A stretch of 64,000 nt of DNA from Siphonodentalium dalli (lineage: Eukaryota > Mollusca > Scaphopoda > Gadilida > Siphonodentaliidae): NCBI GenBank assembly GCA_032622095.1, contig CP136065.1:206438151-206502150 (forward strand). The letters run 5' to 3'. Positions 49,571 through 61,770 of this stretch are shown in pieces. How positions within the stretch are numbered: the first letter of the stretch is position 1; every line of letters starts with the position of its first letter. A program made the position numbers and the translations under genes. The notes below the pieces were generated by a model. It had not been told where the DNA came from. It searched no databases and worked only from the letters and a program-made list of their open reading frames with translations.

Positions 49571-50892
49571 CGACTATTAACCAGGACGGACCTGACTACA
49601 AGCATACTAGGACTAGTCTATTGGAACAAGACGGCTGTCAATCAAGACTAGACGACTATCTGCTGAGAGGACAAGATTTAGTTTAGCAATATTGGCTGCG
49701 GAAATGTAAAAATGTGCATTTGTGGCATGTGAAAATCAAGTTAGAAACGTGCAATATGATGCGAACCGGACGTAAAAGGCATTTTACATGGTATAATCGA
49801 AAGTTTACCGGGAGTTCAATACACTCCTGTTGGAGCACCACGCTTTGAAATCGGGCTCGTATGTCGAGAAAACACAGGAAACAGGGGACAAACGCTAAGC
49901 GTGGCTTTCAATGGGATATTACGGCATCCAAAACATGTCTTAAAATAAGACATCGTATAGTTTGAAAAATGGGCTTTTGATCGCAAACGTGACGTGTTTT
50001 TAGCACGGAAATAGGAGGTTTAACCTTGATTTACGAGAGAACTAGACACTGAAACGTAATTAGTACGAAAATGTAGCGGAACATACCCCTCATCGAGGCA
50101 GATTGGCACCCGGGCTGGGATTTTTACACAATTGGAGGGAAAAACGAACATATACGTACCGTAGTCAGTCTGAGGCGAGCGACTTTTATTTATGACTGAT
50201 TACAGCAAACCAGCGTTCACTTCCGTCCACACACAGTGGGATCCACGTCTCTATATGCATATGTAATATAAGTACGTCCGTTTTTAGCCATTCGACCAAC
50301 GCCATATAGAATGGAGGTCCCTATATAGATAGGCCGTGTGCGCCACCATAGCTTGGCTATGGACCCAGACTCATATAGGTAGGAAATTGAGACGGGCCAC
50401 TATGGACAGCCCATGTATCCAGGCTGATTTAGTTATGACCTTATCCAACAGTTATGACCTTAATTATTACCAGGCATTTATATGTAACACATGAACCCAT
50501 CCCATTAATGTACATGATTGTTACATGACTATCTAGGTTGTAATCACAGCCACGCATACGCCATGGACCCATGTGGACACCACATGTAGTGTAATTACAC
50601 AGGTGCCTGTAGTAATGAACTCATGACATGTACCCAGGTCTATACGGCAAATCAATAGAACCATCCCTAAATAGTATATCATCGGTCCAGGCCCCTTTCT
50701 ATATGACATGGACACAGTAGTTAAGACACGTCATTTGAGGCAATTCCATAAATATAGGTCACGAATCAAGATAACTATGGGTTGGTAATGGGCCCATGGC
50801 AGCCCATGTAAATGGGCACCGGTTCCAAAAGGTAGTTCATGGTATCTCAGTCTGAAATATATAGCCATGCATGCTCATATACGAGCTCCTAT
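49571..50892. other. Gene-free stretch between two TIR elements
   Basis: Less AT-rich than its surroundings, with many short CCATGGACCC / ATGGGCCC-like fragments and ATATAGGTAG motifs. No gene or clear repeat recognised. Confidence 0.5.
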
Positions 50893-51063
50893 TAGACCAG
50901 GCTGTGGCGGAGGTAGGTGCCACCGGAGAGCGCAGAAATTGCGACTGGTATTTTCTGATAGGTATTCTCCAGGGGCATTATGACATTGGAGGGGATCTGC
51001 TGGGGCATATATAGAGATACTACAGCCTGTTTACCATTTTTTTCTCTCAAAATTTGCCGAAGA

Positions 51064-54000
51064 TATTTTAATTCACTAAAAAATACATATAAATTCACAA
51101 GTTAGGTTTAGAAACATATTGCAAGCGTTTTTATATTTCACAAAGTCTTATCTATAAGTTCAATAAAGAACGGATAGTTTTATTTCAGGCAAAATATATA
51201 TTTTGCTAAAAAATCTTATCTATTTCATGAAAAATATCGAAATTTTCAAAATTTTGCCCACACATAAGATGCGATAACTTCTAAACAAAATAGACTAAGA
51301 CTCTGAATGTGCTTTAAAAACCCGACACAAAGATTATGCTATAATACGTACTAAGACCCAATGTGCAATCAGTTTAGTTGAGATATTAAGAAATATTTCC
51401 CCTACCCAAAAATTTCAGATTTTTTCGAGATTTTTCAAAAAATTACAAAAAGTGAATTGTTTGGCGAAATATTGGACCACTGGGTATGTTTTTACGAATT
51501 TCATTCGCAAATAGATGTATTCAAGTGTAAACAATCCACATCTTACACACTTTAGGAATAGATATGCCTAATTATTAAAAAAAACCTCAACTTGTATTGG
51601 TTTTCAACCAGTCAAACCAAATTCCTACCATATTGCTGTAAAATGCATCGTAGTTTCACAATTTCAATAGCACGTATATCCTAATGCATCAGTATTCGAC
51701 ATGACTAATTTGAAAAATATTGAATAAAATAAAATTAAAACAAACGTTTACTTCGCCTTCCTTCCTAATCATACGCGGGGAAAGTCATTACCACAAAACA
51801 TTTTCTCTTGGTTCTCGGTCTGCATAATATTACTGCCAGTAATTTACTGGCCAAAAGAAACCTATACAGGTAGCAACTCATTTAGGCCATTGCATTGATT
51901 ACAATTTAGTATGCGAGATCGAGACCACACAGGCTGAAAAGGCACAGCTACTTGCAAGTGGGACATTGCCATTAAAACCATCACATAAAAAGCAAACTGT
52001 TCTGACATACTTTTGGGTTGACAACTTTGAAATGAACTTGGAGACACAAACTGGACATGGGGCTCTTAATTCCACCCACATTGTAGCTCTACAAGAGGGG
52101 TCCCATCTTCCCTTATATTTAAAACAAACAGTTATGTTTGACAGAAAGAACAACAAAAGTTGAACATGAAACAAGCGGAGCAATTGGACATAATTGTGGC
52201 TCAAAAACGTTCACCTTCCATGGTTGGAGTTGATTTAATCAACGAGTCATTTCCAATGAAACCTATGCAAATGCGTATGTTCTCTGTATCATTGTTAGGC
52301 AAATAAATACTAAAGATGAGACTGTGATAAGATATGCAGGGTGGCATATCTAGACCGACAACATTCTTCATCAGAAGGTCCAAAGAAAACAGTTTTAACA
52401 TACCTACATCCCATCTAAGGTCACCAATTTCAGAACAATCGAGCACTATATGGTATATCTTCAGAAACTCGCCATAGAAGTTAACATGTTAGTGTGATCC
52501 TGAATGTCGGTGCAGCAATTATTGCATACAACTTGGTTTGAATTTCTCAGAACGCTTCAATAATGTTGTTATCCATTTGGGAGATTTCCATTTCATTAAG
52601 GAGATATTTTTTTTAATTCTGGTTTTGAGGACATTGTGTTTCAAGCAGTTGTTTGCTCTTCATGGAGGTTGAATGGTGTTTTGTCTGTAATCATTATAAC
52701 CAATGTTGGACTGTTCATAGTGCATTGTCGGAAGCAATAGAAAAGCTACTATTTGACAGATTCTTGTTGGAGCATGATACCCAGATACCAGAAGTCTTAG
52801 TTCAGTCAGTCAGGGATTTCATATATTACCCAACATCAGTTCAATATGTTGATTTCATTTGCAAATACAAATTGTTCAAACAAGACATTCGGCACTGGAA
52901 GTTCGGTGAAACTGCACTATTTTAATTCACTAAAAAATACATATAAATTCACAAGTTAGGTTTAGAAACATATTGCAAGCGTTTTTATATTTCACAAAGT
53001 CTTATCTATAAGTTCAATAAAGAACGGATAGTTTTATTTCAGGCAAAATATATTTTTTGCTAAAAAATCTTATCTATTTCATGAAAAATATCGAAATTTT
53101 CAAAATTTTGCCCACACATAAGATGCGATAACTTCTAAACAAAATAGACTAAGACTCTGAATGTGCTTTAAAAACCCGACACAAAGATTATGCTATAATA
53201 CGTACTAAGACCCAATGTGCAATCAGTTTAGTTGAGATATTAAGAAATATTTCCCCTACCCAAAAATTTCAGATTTTTTCGAGATTTTTCAAAAAATTAC
53301 AAAAAGTGAATTGTTTGGCGAAATATTGGACCACTGGGTATGTTTTTACGAATTTCATTCGCAAATAGATGTATTCAAGTGTAAACAATCCACATCTTAC
53401 ACACTTTAGGAATAGATATGCCTAATTATTAAAAAAAACCTCAACTTGTATTGGTTTTCAACCAGTCAAACCAAATTCCTACCATATTGCTGTAAAATGC
53501 ATCGTAGTTTCACAATTTCAATAGCACGTATATCCTAATGCATCAGTATTCGACATGACTAATTTGAAAAATATTGAATAAAATAAAATTAAAACAAACG
53601 TTTACTTCGCCTTCCTTCCTAATCATACGCGGGGAAAGTCATTACCACAAAACATTTTCTCTTGGTTCTCGGTCTGCATAATATTACTGCCAGTAATTTA
53701 CTGGCCAAAAGAAACCTATACAGGTAGCAACTCATTTAGGCCATTGCATTGATTACAATTTAGTATGCGAGATCGAGACCGCACAGGCTGAAAAGGCACA
53801 GCTACTTGCAAGTGGGACATTGCCATTAAAACCATCACATAAAAAGCAAACTGTTCTGACATACTTTTGGGTTGACAACTTTGAAATGAACTTGGAGACA
53901 CAAACTGGACATGGGGCTCTTAATTCCACCCACATTGTAGCTCTACAAGAGGGGTCCCCTCTTCCCTTATATTTAAAACAAACAGTTATGTTTGACAGAA

Positions 54001-54771
54001 AGAACAACAAAAGTTGAACATGAAACAAGCGGAGCAATTGGACATAATTGTGGCTCAAAAACGTTCACCTTCCATGGTTGGAGTTGATTTAATCAACGAG
54101 TCATTTCCAATGAAACCTATGCAAATGCGTATGTTCTCTGTATCATTGTTAGGCAAATAAATACTAAAGATGAGACTGTGATAAGATATGCAGGGTGGCA
54201 TATCTAGACCGACAACATTCTTCATCAGAAGGTCCAAATAAAACAGTTTTAACATACCTACCTCCCATCTAAGGTCACCAATTTCAGAACAATCGAGCAC
54301 TATATGGTATATCTTCAGAAACTCGCCATAGAAGTTAACATGTTAGTGTGATCCTGAATGTCGGTGCAGCAATTATTGCATACAACTTGGTTTGAATTTC
54401 TCAGAACGCTTCAATAATGTTGTTATCCATTTGGGAGATTTCCATTTCATTAAGGAGATATTTTTTTTAATTTTGGTTTTGAGGACATTGTGTTTCAAGC
54501 AGTTGTTTGCTCTCCATGGAGGTTGAATGGTGTTTTGTCTGTAATCATTATAACCAATGTTGGACTGTTCATAGTGCATTGTCGGAAGCAATAGAAAAGC
54601 TACTATTTGACAGATTCTTGTTGGAGCATGATACCCAGATACCAGAAGTCTTAGTTCAGTCAGTCAGGGATTTCATATATTACCCAACATCAGTTCAATA
54701 TGTTGATTTCATTTGCAAATACAAATTGTTCAAACAAGACATTCGGCACTGGAAGTTCGGTGAAACTGCAC
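51064..54771. repeat. 1854-bp direct tandem duplication
   Basis: 51064-52917 is repeated at 52918-54771. I could see only about eight single-base or small differences. The junction is at a 6-bp TATTTT microhomology shared by both break sites. The copied unit includes part of the left TIR and the 5' portion of the decayed gene, with the same frame breaks in both copies, so it arose after the gene had decayed, or is an assembly artefact. Confidence 0.93.
51780..52917 (+). pseudogene. First (truncated) copy of the long-TIR element gene
   Basis: Holds the 5' part of the gene described at 53634-57353: the LTYFWVDNFEMN block (51910-52163), the NVVIHLGDFHF block in another frame, then VHSALSEAIEKLL through KFGETAL, where it is cut by the duplication junction. 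A 40-bp GT..AG interval at 51870-51909 separates two frame-compatible blocks (KETYT and VCEIETTQ) and could be a tiny intron. Confidence 0.75.
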
Positions 54772-57353
54772 AGTTCTGGCTCACTCTGAATTTAGACCTG
54801 ATTGAGGTTCAACACTTGGCACACCACACAGTACAAGAATATATATTTGATTTGCGCCTATTTTGTTGGGAATATTATGTTCCATTATATTTTGCAATGA
54901 TGAAGACAAATTATGCAAGATATGGGTCGCATTATGTTGAAGTACTGAAGCACACTGAAAGCTTGTATACTGGTTTGAAGAAACATCAGTGTGAAAAGGG
55001 GATGTCGGTACAAGTTCAAGATAACGTTCCTTTAAGAGTGGCGATAGACCAGAGAGGCGAGCAATCTTTGAACAGGAAAGCCAAAACAGCCGTGGAATCA
55101 AAAGTTTGCTTCAGATAGTAATTTGAAGTGGACATTAAATCGCCCAGAACAAGCTAAGAATACATAAGCACTTTTGAAATTAGCCAACGTAGATAATCAC
55201 AGTTCCAAATATAAACCGCTGCGGCCATATCAAATTTTGAAATCGGAGAAACACGTGTCAGATTTTTTTAAGGTTTGAAAACCGATTACATTAATCCTTT
55301 CAATAAAGATCTTGAGAAAACGTTACTCTCCCATTTAAGTTCTGGTATCCCCCTTCCATTGCAAGTTTCAGAGGAAATTTTCTCGAAAACAACAATTGGA
55401 GCGGAAGCATATAACTTTTTCAAACAAGATCGTCTCAAAGGCAGTTTCCATGACCCAATATCTATAACAAACTTGAAATTATTTTCAAGAGTAAATAGGA
55501 GAGTATATATTTTGATAAAGCTCTCGCGTACCCTTTATGCCCGTTCCCCTTAGCCTAGCAAACGTTGATGGCACACGCAGAGTTACTGCTAAATGTAAAC
55601 TACAAAAATTCAATTCTGTCTTATTCACATACACATATTCTACACACAAAATAGTCACTACCTTGTAAACTAGTGTTTCAACATTTAGTGTTGACATGAT
55701 GGCACGTATTCACATGCTCGTTCTATTGCCCGATACATATGAAGAAGTTGCATGGAGTTCTTGCAATCACTGCCTTCGGGTTACACAATACTAGTCATTG
55801 TTGTTGATATACATAACAAGAGCAAATCAGCCGAAAGGAGTATAAAAAGGGCTATTCTGACAAAGTTATACCACAGTCAAAGATTCCAATAAACTTTAAT
55901 GATTTTCTGAAAAATGGTGAAAATAGACAACGTTTAATCTCTTTGATCGAGGATGTTATAGTTGCCAACCGATGTAAGGCCCTACGTATTCATCATTGTA
56001 AAGAAATATATATTTCGACAGAAAACACTTGAATGCACATTAGCTCGTTGGTGGTGACAGTAGAAGAAACTTGTAAGTAACCAGGAGGATGCTGACACAA
56101 AATTAATTTTGCATTGCATACATGCCCTAGAGTTATTTCTTGACAATAATTTTGTTCTGTTATCACCATCGGCAGATGTAGATATACTGGTAATAATGTT
56201 AAAAGTGCTGGGTGGATCAGGTTTACCTTATATTATAGGAGCGGGATACATCGCAAGGGTATCAAGCTGGGTTGATTTTGAGCAAAGATAAAAAGAAAGC
56301 TGTGATTGGTTTCCATGCATTTACCGGTAATGACTACATCCCATCGTTCATTCGTAAAGGTAAAAGTGTATTCTGAGGCCTGTACTATAGATTTACAATT
56401 GCCGTGTTTGAACAAGTGTACAAGGTTATGTGGGGCACACAGAAGGTGTCGATTACCATAGACCTCCACTCTTATTCTTACAGTGAAAATGCGACTTCTT
56501 GCAACGCCTCTTTTACATGCATGGTCACCAATAAAATAATAGGTTTACCACATGTGACTTGATTGACCAATGAAAAAAAAATATTCCTCGGAGACACTCA
56601 TTGATATGTTATCGCTAGTGCATGGATAATCCGTGTTCAATTGTATTAGTGGTAATCGGTATCCTTTAAATAATAGCTCAGTGAGTACGCCGCAACCGTT
56701 CGTGCATTGTGGTATATGTCATCAATGGTTATCGTCTGTTCAAACAATTCAAGTTTTAAGATGTATATCAATTTCTAGTTGGGTTGTCATGCAAAATCGC
56801 TGGAGTATTATATTGAATACCATTCTGATCAAACCCAATCACCCATCGGTAATGAGCACACGGGTATAATCTACTCTATTACAATACAGTGGTCTATTGC
56901 ACTTCACGCCTCCTGTGTACCTCCCATAACCTTGTACACCTGTTCAAACACGGCAATTGTAAATCTATAGTACAGGCCCCTGGAAGGCATTGGAGAATTG
57001 CGACAATTTTATTGGGACATTTATTACATTAGGACATTCAAGGACTCTTTGAAAGTAAGGTTGCAGAAGAGCTTGGGGAATACGCATATTTACTTCATGG
57101 GTGTCGCCACAAAATGGTCAATGATGCTCGAAAGCAACAACTTGAAAGAGAATGTTTTTGGGCCAAAACAAAGCTATTGACATTTCATTGTTACCACCAC
57201 GTAATGCATCATTGAAGTTATGCAAACATTGTTGCAAGAATTTGGCGGTTAGCAGGCAGGAGGCAAGTGGAAATACCCCCTTTGTACAATAATGGTTGGG
57301 CGGAAGATTTCCAAATTAAATGGATCGAAGAGGCGTTCCCTGATGATATATAG
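53634..57353 (+). pseudogene. Decayed gene for a large uncharacterised element protein
   Basis: Blocks of one protein follow in order but in shifting frames. They are VCEIETTQAEKAQ and LTYFWVDNFEMN (53763-54017), NVVIHLGDFHFIKE (about 54410-54460), VHSALSEAIEKLL through KFGETAQFWL, TNYARYGSHYVEVL and AIDQRGEQSLNRKAK (54507-55118), KPLRPYQILKSEK (to 55271), YINPFNKDLEK (55275-55553), LANVDGTRRVTAK (about 55560-55605), EDADTKLILHC and SPSADVDILVIML (56085-56291), IGFHAFTGNDYIPSF (56287-56376), DISLLPPRNASLKL (about 57177-57220), ending NNGWAEDFQIKWIEEAF and TAG at 57351-57353. I recall these blocks from large multi-copy uncharacterised proteins of aquatic invertebrates; no name is known to me. 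The D-x-D and GNDY blocks resemble PIN/FEN1-type nuclease motifs (inference). At least six frameshifts or stops make it non-functional. Confidence 0.8.
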
Positions 57354-57396
57354 GGTTTCCTAATGGATTGTTACCTCGATGTGTCTCACGGAGACA

Positions 57397-57498
57397 GTGC
57401 CATTTAAAACAGTGATAATCTAACACAGTGTATGGTGTCGCCTGTCGGTGCCATTTAAAACAGTGATAATCTAACACAGTGTATGGTGTCGCCTGTCC
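57397..57498. repeat. 51-bp tandem duplication
   Basis: The block GTGCCATTTAAAACAGTG to ATGGTGTCGCCTGTC occurs twice with a period of 51 bp and no visible difference, just after the decayed gene stop. Confidence 0.9.
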
Positions 57499-58411
57499 AT
57501 TATAGATGTACCCTGTATCACATACCATTAGTGTTTCTTTTTCTTTTGTTTTGTGTTGTCATGCACACCAGTTCAATTAAGATGATCTGTTGCATTTCAG
57601 TTGAGTATTTTAATTACGTTTGTTGTTTCTGGCAGAGCAGCATGCACTCATCCCATTCGTTGTATCGTGTCAATATAAGTAAAATGTCGAGGAGATAGGA
57701 AGTGGATACCTTCCTGTTTATTCAGGACTTGGTTATAAGTCGTAATGAGTGCAAATGCATCACCCAATTAACAGTATATGAATTACGGCAAGCTATCGTA
57801 TATTTGATCAATTTTGATATCAAAGTCGGCTGCACAATTTTAACTTGTAGGCATTTATGATTGGAAAACACCCTAAATGGGCGCTTTTTAAAAACAAACA
57901 AGGCATATATATTCCTAAAGTTTGTGCGTTGTGGTGTGTATACACTTGATATATATACTTACGAAGACGATTGGTAAAATCATACCCAGTTGTCTAATAT
58001 TTGTTTTGTCTTCATTTTTATGAAAAATCTAGAAAAATCGTGAATTTTGGGTCGGGGAAACATTGAGAAATCGCCCCACTACTCGAATTGGAATTTCACA
58101 TTGAGTCTTATTACATCGTATAGCATATCCGTTCTTTATTAAACTTATAGACAAGAGATTTTTCAATATAAAAACGCTTGGAATTTATTTCCAAACCCAA
58201 TTTGTGAATTTATATTTATTTTATAATGAATTAAAATATTTTAGGCAAATTTTGAGAGAAAGAATTGGTAAACAGGCTGTGGTATCTCTATGGCCCAGCA
58301 GATCGCTGATCACCTCCAGTGTCATAATGCCCCGAGAGAATACCTATCAGGAAATACCAGCCGCAATTTCTGCGCTCTCCGGTGGCACCTACCTCGCCAC
58401 AGCCTGGTCTA

Positions 58412-60654
58412 TAAGACTTGTAAATGACTTATTACCATGTATTGACATATATGTAGTTTTGGCATGGATAGGAAGGTCACGCAGTTAGTTCCTACGTATA
58501 GCAACTAGTATGCGGATGCTAACACACCGTGATAGAGTGTTCTGCATGGATGCCATTGTCAAATGTAGTGCGAATGTCGGATTTTTTTTAAGTCGAACAC
58601 TAACAACAACTATTACAATTGTTTCACCATAAAGTGATAATGACGTAGTTTATATAAGGATTAACTGTCATGTGGACTGTTTTTTTTATGGAGATGTAAC
58701 CGTGAGGTAAGTGGTCATAACTTGTGTGACAATATGACAGTTAATCCTTATATTTATATACATTTAGCGAAAAAGCCACTTTTGTAAATGTATTTAAATC
58801 GAAAAGTGTATCGTGACAAAACCAGCCCAAAATATCCCACAGCACCCTTGGCAAAAGTTAACAGGAACAATTGAAATCCGACGATTTATTAAGTCAATCC
58901 TGCGCGAATCCAAATGCGCCCAAAACATTACGCGTTCGTCTTTCCAAACCCAAATGACGTATCGATGTTGTTATGAGCTGACGTATCGATGTTGTTATGA
59001 GCTGTTGCGCATTCACCGAGAATTAATTGCAACTAGCCACGTGGGCGCCGACCAATCAGAATTCTGGATTTAGTGATGACAACACTTAGTATGTAAATAT
59101 ATTAGTTTGTCAAAACTACCATAATATCAGTCAGCTCGGCATTTTTCGATTTCGGGTATGTCCATAGCAACCGCTACCGCACATGTAAGTAAGAGATATG
59201 GTAATTTTCCAGCCAGATCCACTCTAACAACATCTAATATTATTTTCACCATAAAAATGCTGCATGACGTAGTTTAGATTGTTAAAACTGCCATACTATC
59301 AGTCATAGTTGTATTTCTTCGATGTCGGATAGTTGCCTAGCAACCGTTGCCAAGGAATGACCTGCCGCGATGTCTACACATCTGAAAATGATTTAATAGT
59401 GTATAAGGAACATATGTGCCAAGTGTTATTGTGTTATCACCATTTTCACAATTGTTACGCCAAACGCCAGGATTAATATTATGTGGTATTATTGCCTTTC
59501 ATACACTTGAAGCCATGGCGTACGTTTTAGGGGGTAGTGTTATGTTTCCGGCTATAACATCTTAAGGGATGGCGATGGTTCGATATATCTTATCACTTTC
59601 CTTTTCTGAATTAACCACTGTTCTTGTATAATGGTTCATATTTTAGCTCATTGTCGTCTAAATATCTTTACTCGCCCTCTTTTATTAGGAAAATTTTGAA
59701 TCACCATGCGATTTATATGCTCTCTTCGGCAATACATGTCATCACAATTATGGAATATCGACTTTTGGCAAGCTATGGCATCAATTACGCATATCTATCG
59801 ACACTTGCTCCATGGCGGACGGGTATGTGTGAATATTGAGTCCGTAAATTAGCCTACATAATTATGACTGCATTCACATATGGTCTGATTGAATTTCGTC
59901 AGAATTTGCACCATTACGAAAAATCATCATAAACATCTTCTTAGTAATCCCTGAAAAAAAATCAGCTTTCCCCGAATGTTTTGCCCTTCTGAAACCAAAT
60001 GTGCCTGGACTAAAACGGCCATACATGCAGACCGTTTGTTGATCTTGTTATCTGAACATTTCCCATCAATGAATAGGATCCTACTGCATCAACTTTTCGT
60101 GTGTCTGTCGTGTGCTAATTTCTAATGAACATCCGTCCGCGCGAATAATATAATCAATTTCAATATATTCTTTTATCACTGAATGGGCGAATCTAATTAG
60201 TAATCAAATAGGGTTATAATTAAGCTAAATATTTCCATGCAATGCCCGCGATTCGCAATAAACTATATGTATAAAGTAAAGTAAAACGAGTGCGTTTCCA
60301 AATACACCTCGGAAAAAAAATATTGTCAAGAATTCACCCGCATGATGTTCATCTTGGGGGAAGAGTTGCCAAATTGTGAGAAATTCTCTCGGAAAAAGTT
60401 AATACTGATCTACAAGATAAACTTGATATACATGTATGTAATTGGTGGCATTCTGCGTATATTTTGAGTCCTTCTGGACAAGAAATATGCTTTAGATAGC
60501 TGCTGACGGACCATCGTTCCGAAAAATAGAACATTTTCTTCCCCCGAAAAAAATATACAAGATAGTGATTATCATTGCGTCTGGCGGTCGTCGGTTCGAA
60601 TACCCTTAACATCCCTCCAAATGAGTAATAGACCATTCGAATGTATAATTTTTT
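58412..60654. other. Gene-free stretch with small repeats
   Basis: Contains a hairpin at about 58650-58765 (TATAAGGATTAACTGTCAT against ATGACAGTTAATCCTTATA), a 24-bp perfect duplication at about 58954-59001 (ACGTATCGATGTTGTTATG), and two diverged copies of a CATTTTTCGAT..TAGCAACCG block near 59140 and 59310. No gene recognised. Confidence 0.65.
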
Positions 60655-61770
60655 AGCTCACATGAGGCGAAGTCTCCGGTTGAGCTATAGTCATCACTCC
60701 TCGCCCGTCGTCCGTCCGTCAAGAATAGTCCTCTTCTCCATAACTATAAGATCAAATGGGTTAATATTTGCTGTGGATGTTCCCTAGGGGACTCACATTC
60801 AGAGTTGTTCAAATGAGGTCACCAGGTCAATTAGTTGCGAAACCAGGGCCATAATTCTATTCCACCATAGTAATTTATAGAACGACTTCTTATCAAGAAC
60901 AATTGGGCAGATTTAGCTAATATTTGGATGTAACTTGGGTGACTGGGGTTCAGATTTGTTCAAATGGGGTCATTGGGTCAAATAGGGGCCGAACCAGGGA
61001 CTTAACTCTTAAAAAAATATAAATATATTTTTAAATTAAATCCTTGCTCAATTAAAAAAATATTAAAACAAATTTAAACAAAAAAATTAAACTAATTTAA
61101 ACTCAGATTTAACTCCATGGTCAAATTTTTTTTTCCTAACATGTTAAACACATTGAAAATCTAATGCCATTACCATTCTGAGGTTATGCCCCCTGGCCCT
61201 TCACTCAAGTTCACTGCTTATACCCCCCTGGTCCCAAAACTAATATTTACTCAATTTCTTGACAGAGAATCATTAATAAAAAGCATTACTTTGGTTCCAA
61301 CTGTATGCCTACACACGTCAAGTGAAATCTGACATTATATCTATAAACATTCCCTGGAGATCTGCTAGAGGTCATCAATTCCTAATTACAACAACAATAT
61401 ATCATTTATTTTTGTTCAAATCTCTCAATAGGACATTTAACACTCTCACACCCACCACCCCACAAGAGAACATATTTGGCACTGCCAACTATACTATTTC
61501 AGTTCAGATAGGGTCACCAGGTCAAATAAGGGAAAGGTCAAGAGCATACTTTCCCTCTATAGTAACCCTTAAAAAAGTCTTCTTTGACAGAATCACCAGG
61601 TCTATTTAGATCACATTTAATATTGAGGCTCCTTTGGTGATCGTGTTTCAGATTTGTTCAAGCAGGGTCACCAGGTCAAAAATGTGCAAGGCCAGGTACA
61701 ATACTCTCCATAGTAATTCATGATATGTCTTCTTTGCAAGAGCCAAATTGCCTATTTTACTTATATTTGG
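60655..61770 (+). mobile_element. Tandem-core element, family D copy 4
   Basis: Starts AGCTCACATGAGGCGAAG, then CCGTCGTCCGTCC and diverged core units. The unique part (CAAGTTCACTGCTTAT, AAACATTCCCTGGAGATCTG) matches copy 3 at 39890. Confidence 0.78.

Larger units (their letters stand above)
50893..58411 (+). mobile_element. 7.5 kb long-TIR element with a decayed single large gene
   Basis: The left terminal repeat (50893 to about 51575) and the right one (about 57905-58411) are reverse complements over 500 bp or more. Outer ends are TAGACCAGGCTGTGGCG; shared inner blocks include GGAGAGCGCAGAAATTGC, CAGCCTGTTTACCA and AACGGATA. The left copy has about 150 bp that the right lacks. Between the TIRs lie the remains of one long plus-strand gene (pseudogene entry) and a 1854-bp duplication. 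No known transposase class is recognised. The arrangement suggests a DNA transposon with unusually long TIRs; target duplication not resolved. Confidence 0.72.

Noticed and set aside
51862-52204. Minus-strand frames duplicated at 53716-54058
   Set aside because: Duplicated only because the DNA is; the plus strand carries the recognisable protein blocks.
60570-60610. GGTTCGAATACC resembling a tRNA B box
   Set aside because: No matching A box or cloverleaf could be folded upstream, so neither a tRNA nor a SINE is claimed.
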